DNA of 64,000 bases, from assembly GCA_950106755.1 (NCBI GenBank), contig OX467089.1, forward strand, positions 20,565,345 through 20,629,344, in the 5' to 3' direction. Below, in pieces: positions 59,110 through 64,000 of this stretch (positions are counted from its first letter, which is position 1; each line of letters begins with the position of its first letter). Below the pieces are notes generated by a model. That model searched no databases and was not told the DNA's origin. It worked only from the letters and a program-made list of their open reading frames with translations. Both the position numbers and the translations under genes were made by a program. The DNA is from Climacium dendroides (taxonomy: Eukaryota; Streptophyta; Bryopsida; Hypnales; Climaciaceae).

Positions 59110-60877
59110 TTCGTAGCATTATTCCAATCTACAGATCAGTCGACTTTCGGAACAGTGTACGTGGAAGCAATTGTCAATCGCATCCCGCAATTTCCTTGCC
59201 GGTAGTACGCAATCATGATCATGCAATCATGTAGAAAAGGAGTCCATTTGTGAGAGCTCCATCGGTTGTGTCACAGTCGCGTCAAATTCTCAGCACGTTC
59301 GTGCACGCTTTGGCTATGGCGGTACCATAGACATCTGCTTGAAGATCAAAACCTTCATTTAGCATATCCAATATTACCACCATAGTCTTGCATTCAAGGG
59401 CATCATAGCCAGTGCAACATATAGTTGAAGATGTAACCTTGACTTTGCAAGTTGTTGCCGACATGGACTCCGTGGAGTCTCTTTGTAGCATTGCGCATGT
59501 TGCGAGTGAGCAAGAGGTACTCCACTGGTTCTACCGCTTACCCCCCGGATCGCTCATCGCGCGCGACGTAGGCCTCATCGCCTGTCAACGCGCGATCATT
59601 CGCAATCCCGACGTAGGCGTCTGCAGAGCATTCCTCTCACACCCCAAGATTCGCCAAAACGTCAACAACCTCATCCCTGAGAATCCATCCCGACCACAAC
59701 GCTGCTGCACGCGGTGCTATGCGCGGGACAGACGTCTTACACCTCTTGCTAACACTTCCCGAATCCGACCTCAACGTGGTTTGCACAAAAGGGTTGACGC
59801 CGCGCGCCACACACTTCACACTCACGACAACGAAGCGCTGTCACCTTCACACCACGCCGTCCGCGGCGGCCATCTCCAAATCCTCTAAGACTGAATCCCC
59901 CATTACGTCTCCACTTCAAAGTCCCTCACAAAAACCTTCTCGAAACAACCACGCGCTACGAAGTCGCGGCGTTTTTACTCAAGGAGCTGGAACAACAGCT
60001 GCAAGGCTCCTCGTCTCTCACGTTCTGGACAAAGGAGTCCCATTCTGGCTACAGCGCTACCTTGATCCCCCAAATTCTGAAGTGACAAACCCACCTTGCA
60101 AATATGACTCTGGACCAGGAAAGAAACCAAACTCCTTTACACATTGCGACAATCTCTGGGTCAACTGGATGTGGTGGAAGCGTTGAGTGTGGAGCAAGGA
60201 TGGTTGTTGCAAGCGAACAGGAAGGACAAGTTCAACAAAACGGCTTTGGATTATGCACACACCCTTGGGGATAGAACTGTATGTGAGCATCTGATGCCAC
60301 GTGCGGATGTGAAGGAGTATATTGGCATGTTGCATAAGGAGCAGGATATTAATGTCACGGCTGCTAATGCCATCCTTGTGGTGGCTGTTTTGATGGCAGG
60401 GAATTCCTATGCCAGTTGTGTTAAACCCTTGACGGACAACAATGGTAATGGCCATACCTATTCATTGTTGTACATCACTGTGCCGACGACATTCTTGACA
60501 TCTATCGTTGCAACCATCCTGGGAGCCTGTGCGGCCTTGCCGTTCTCGTTTGGGCTGTATGTTGGGAGGCATTCCAGTGTGTGGCATAGCGAGTATATTG
60601 GACATAAAGTGAGACGGGTGCGAGTGCTGGTGGCGTTGGCAAGCTACTTCTTATTGTTGTCTCTGGCTACCATGCTTTTTAGCTTCTCCTGTAGTGAGTT
60701 TGGGATGGGTCAGTGGTGTGTTTTGTGTTCACAGTGACATTTGTGAGTGTTACAGTTCTAGCAGCAGTATTGTATTTTAGTAGGGCCATTTACTACAGAG
60801 TAAAGCAGTTGTCGTTTAGGACGAGGAAGCCATTCAAGATGCCAGTAGTTGTGAAGCCACGAATTCTTTCAAATTGA
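59110..60877 (+). pseudogene. Frameshifted ankyrin-repeat membrane protein, inverted paralogue of the left-edge gene
   Basis: From 59450 the + strand reads VVADMDSVESLCSIAHVASE, nearly identical to the gene at 1-687. Indels follow: a shift after PENPSR (near 59695), replacement of TPLHLACSL by TPRATHF (near 59800), and several further breaks before the final repeats (LSPSHHAVRGGHLQIL; TTRYEVAAFLLKELEQQL; LGQLDVVEALSVEQGWLL). The C-terminal part is better preserved (60144-60737): a linker, then membrane spans NVTAANAILVVAVLMAG, LYITVPTTFLTSIVATILGA and VLVALASYFLLLSLATMLF. After one more shift come VFTVTFVSVTVLAAVLYFS and a basic tail ending PRILSN at 60877. This is an ankyrin protein with a PGG-like membrane C-terminus, inactive as it stands. 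Confidence 0.82.
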
Positions 60878-61849
60878 CTCAGATGTAGACATTTAAACTT
60901 GGACAACAATTCCCTTGTCGCCTGGCAGATGGATTTTGGGTTCATTAGAAATCAGCCTGTTGAGAATGAATGTGGATCTTGAACACTGAAAGCCACTCTT
61001 AATTTACACTGGCTCCATAAGGAATTGGAGAGTTCCTGCTCTTGAAAAGCTTAAGGTGCAGAGTTTGCTGTTTGCAGCTGTGACTCTGTTTGTGCAACTT
61101 TTGTGCAAGTCTGCTCCAACTGGCCGCAACTTGAGGGCTCTTCTATGCTGCGTGATATTATTGCATTGCGTGATATTGCAGGGGTCATCTTAGATTTTAG
61201 ATTAGAGAGATTCTCATCTCAGATTTTCAAATCATTTTTCTCTATTTAAAGTGTCTGTAATAAAAATGTCTGTAGGTAGATTTCAAATTGAATCCAAACA
61301 TATTAGTTCAATTGCACCAGTAAATCAAAAGATTATAACATTTGACGTTCTTGGATTCTTTTGATAGCATTATTTCCGACCACTGTCTAGTGTTCGTCCA
61401 ATCTTTGCACAAAATCTTTTCATGAACAGGCAGAGTGCTCCAAGTCACATTAGGAAAAATTTCAGGCCTCAAAGAGGCCGCGAGTTGTGCACCAGCAGGA
61501 TGCAATAATAGAAAAAAAATAAAAAAATAAACTTTAAATTTAAAAAAAAATCTAATGTGTTGCTATTGATGCCATGTCAGCATCAAGTCAAATTGGAATT
61601 TTTTTTTAAATAATTTTTCAAAAAAATTCATTTTTATTTTTATTATATTTGCACCACCAAGGTGCTGAAAATCAAAAGTTAGCGGCCCTTTGCAATGATG
61701 ATTTTTTGTAATGATCTTTTGTCCTTGTCCTTCACCCAAATTAAAACAATTTTGGAGTCCTTAAAAGATGACTTTTCTTTATTACTTATTTGATGAAATT
61801 GATAGAAACAATATAATTGTGCAAAGATATAACCAAAAAATGTCTTGAA
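60878..61849. other. 3' flank of the ankyrin pseudogene and AT-rich DNA
   Basis: No gene is seen. Strongly A/T-rich tracts lie at 61505-61645. Confidence 0.5.
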
Positions 61850-62330
61850 AACCCTCACAGGAGATTAAATTTTTAAATGTTAACTCTTGAATGTCCAAAG
61901 TGCCATATTTTGATGTCAACTAAACTTTGAAGTTAAAAGAAATTTGCCAAAGTACTATTTTGGATATTTCATTGTTGTTCAATTGAACTTCCTTCAAGGT
62001 CTATTTTAAGCATTAAAATTCCAATTTTGAAAACATTTGTTTGTGAGTTTTCTATTAAAGATTTTATGCTTGAGGGACCATTGCAAATCTTGATTTTTTG
62101 GTGTTATTATAAGAGGTTCTTGGAAATGAGCCTCAAATACACTAGATCTTAGGAAAAATTAATTATGCTTCTTATTTACTTTAACTTCATATATTTATTT
62201 CATGGCCTTAATTTTAGAATTTACATGTAAAAAAAAAATGGAAAGACCTCAAATCACTTTCATAATTTCAAAACCCTCTTAATCAAACATTTTACTCTTT
62301 TAGTTTTTAAGTGATTTAAATTGATAAAAC
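61850..62330 (+). repeat. Dispersed repeat family copy
   Basis: GGTCTATTTTAAGCATTAAA, AAAGATTTTATGCTTGAGGG and TTGGAAATGAGCCTCAAATA follow the same order as at 23560-24160. Confidence 0.55.
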
Positions 62331-63253
62331 TTATCAAAAGTTGGATTTTTGGTTTAGCTTTGAACCAAATCCAAGAAGCTCCAAAAGGTGGTGGGCATTT
62401 AGGAATTAAGCTAGAGAGAGATTTTAGCTAGTTCCACCTTAACCTCTAATGACCCAAGCAACCATTTTCTAGTCACTACCCCTCTTTTTTGATCTCCTTG
62501 TTTATAGATTTTGAGTTTTTTTAAAACAAAAATTATGTGTAGAAATTAGATTATATTATGAATCCAATGGCGGTAGTTTCATCAAAATCCGAGTTAAACT
62601 CCCCCTTGTGGAATTTTCAAAGTTAAGTGGGGTAGCATAGTTCACAACTCACTTGAGTTTTTTTTAGTTTGGACATAGATTTAAAAAAACAGCCAACCAA
62701 TGTCATTCTTGCCCACTTCAAAAAGGTTAGATCCACTTTGAAAAGGCCAAATCCAAGGAGTGCAAGGAAAAGACAAGTGTCCCATTCTATTTTTGCTTAC
62801 AAACACTATTCTAATTTCAATGCCCACCGTGCATTGCAAGCTCCACCATAGATTGAAAAAAGTACTTTGAATGTTGTAAAATTTTACACATACATTTTCA
62901 ACCCTCTTATCTTTACTAAGTACAAAAATGGCATCATTTTGAAATATTCTCACAAAGATATGTTCCTTCAAAGTGCACAACCTTATATTTCAATTGACCC
63001 AAATAAAGCTTCAAATCTAAATACCTCCTACATCTTGTAGTCAAGTAATTTGAATTTTTTTGAGGTACTCACTCTCAATGAGAATTTCAAGATCCTATGG
63101 TTACATTTTATCCAATCTCAAGAAAAAATGAGCAAAAAAATTCCTCAATTTCTTGATAGTTTTGGCCCATTCTGAAAGTACACTTGTATGGGTCATTATG
63201 GGTTAAACATGGGACATTACAGGTTAAGGGAGATCATCCATTAGAGGAGATTC
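62331..63253. other. AT-rich DNA, nothing recognised
   Basis: No open frame or repeat pair here can be supported. Confidence 0.5.
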
Positions 63254-63854
63254 GGGACTTGTAGAGGGTTGCGAGTTCCCAGGCATTGGGGAACTTGGGA
63301 ACTGCGTTGTAGCAGCAGTATGACATGGCTAAACGATTGCCACATCATATAAAAATATTTTTTTTTCAAATTTTAATTTAAGAATTAATTAATTTTTAAT
63401 AATTAAAAAATATGACAATGAACTGTTCTTTAACTTTTAGAGGAACAACAAAAGGAACAAGCCTGAAACAACCTTCCAGACCCCTCAAAATTCCTCTAAT
63501 GTATTGTTGACCGACATCTCATTTTTGCAACTTAGGGTGTTCAATTTCCAATCAACTCTTGTATAGGTGATAGCTCATGTACCACATAACTAGTAAGAAC
63601 AGTAGCATTAGAAGACATTTGAGGCCATTGGAAGATTGTTTCAAGCTTGTTTTTGATTCTATTCCCATGGCAGTAAAAGAACGTCAAAGAAAATCTAAAA
63701 AAAATTAAAATTTTTAAAATACAAAAGAATGATTTTTTTATTTTTAGAAAATGATGTGGCACAGGCTTGACAATGTTGCATTGTGCAGCTGGTAGCATTC
63801 CTACGTGGTCGACAGTTTTCAGAGCCTGGGGACTCGCAGTCTTCTAGAGGCCCC
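63254..63854. mobile_element. Long-TIR element, about 600 bp
   Basis: The left arm (63254-63350: GAGGGTTGCGAGTTCCCAGG ... GATTGCCACATCAT) is mirrored by the right arm (63755-63854: ATGATGTGGCACAGGC ... GCCTGGGGACTCGCAGTC), about 100 bp each with indels. The interior is very AT-rich and non-coding, consistent with a Mutator-like MITE, but no target duplication was resolved. Confidence 0.6.
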
Positions 63855-64000
63855 AAATGCCATCTAATGAAATGTCTAGGGGTTGTACAATGAAAGCATA
63901 CAATGATCACAACATCCATCCATTAAGTTATGCTATTTGTTTGTTTATTATGTGAGACATCCTAAACCGTGCATTCTTGGTTGCGTTCTTGGTCTTGTTG

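Overview
This is a stretch of nuclear DNA from a land plant. Genes are interrupted by GT..AG introns of 0.2-1.4 kb, coding exons are GC-rich inside very AT-rich surroundings, there is a short run of the plant telomere motif (TTTAGGG), and both clearly intact genes belong to plant families. The abundance of old, point-mutated transposons and the flavour of the ankyrin and transposase-like families suggest a seed-free plant (moss, lycophyte or fern), but that is inference and I would not name a species.

Only two genes look intact and complete. (1) 26541-31314 (+), four exons, 823 aa: a secreted or membrane-targeted LEA-like protein with an Arg/Tyr-rich middle, fused to a C-terminal TMEM205-like (DUF4149) membrane domain. 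Two ACGTGTC (ABRE-type) motifs lie upstream, which fits a desiccation or ABA role. (2) 38320-44508 (-), six exons, 705 aa: a Golgi type II pectin-methyltransferase-like protein (DUF248/PMT family) with all family motifs, and with introns packed with several different tandem and dispersed repeats. A third gene, an ankyrin-repeat protein, is open in frame but runs off the left edge (1-687, -). A frameshifted inverted paralogue of it sits near the right end (59110-60877, +).

The rest is mostly transposon debris. From left to right: a decayed transposase-like gene with a SWIM zinc finger (6840-10980), split by a 1634-bp solo-LTR-like insertion whose removal restores the reading frame; fragments of an unrecognised multi-exon element gene (13990-17310); a hAT-type transposase relic killed by in-frame stops without frameshifts (20169-22300); a 1.7-kb terminal-inverted-repeat element rich in CCGG boxes (22925-24625); several MITE families; two Helitron-like elements joined end to end (33336-34613) and a third in reverse at 48824-49676; two Tc1/mariner-type elements sharing one TA target (35590-37335), one a long fold-back and the other with a dead transposase; a decayed array of about 170-bp repeats (51640-52805); and more fold-back elements towards the right end. 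A dispersed repeat family links 11.9, 19.2, 23.7, 50 and 62 kb.

The genes form no operon-like unit. Shared logic is limited to the inverted ankyrin pair at the two ends and to repeated insertion of the same element families between genes. I found no rRNA genes, convincing tRNA genes or CRISPR arrays.
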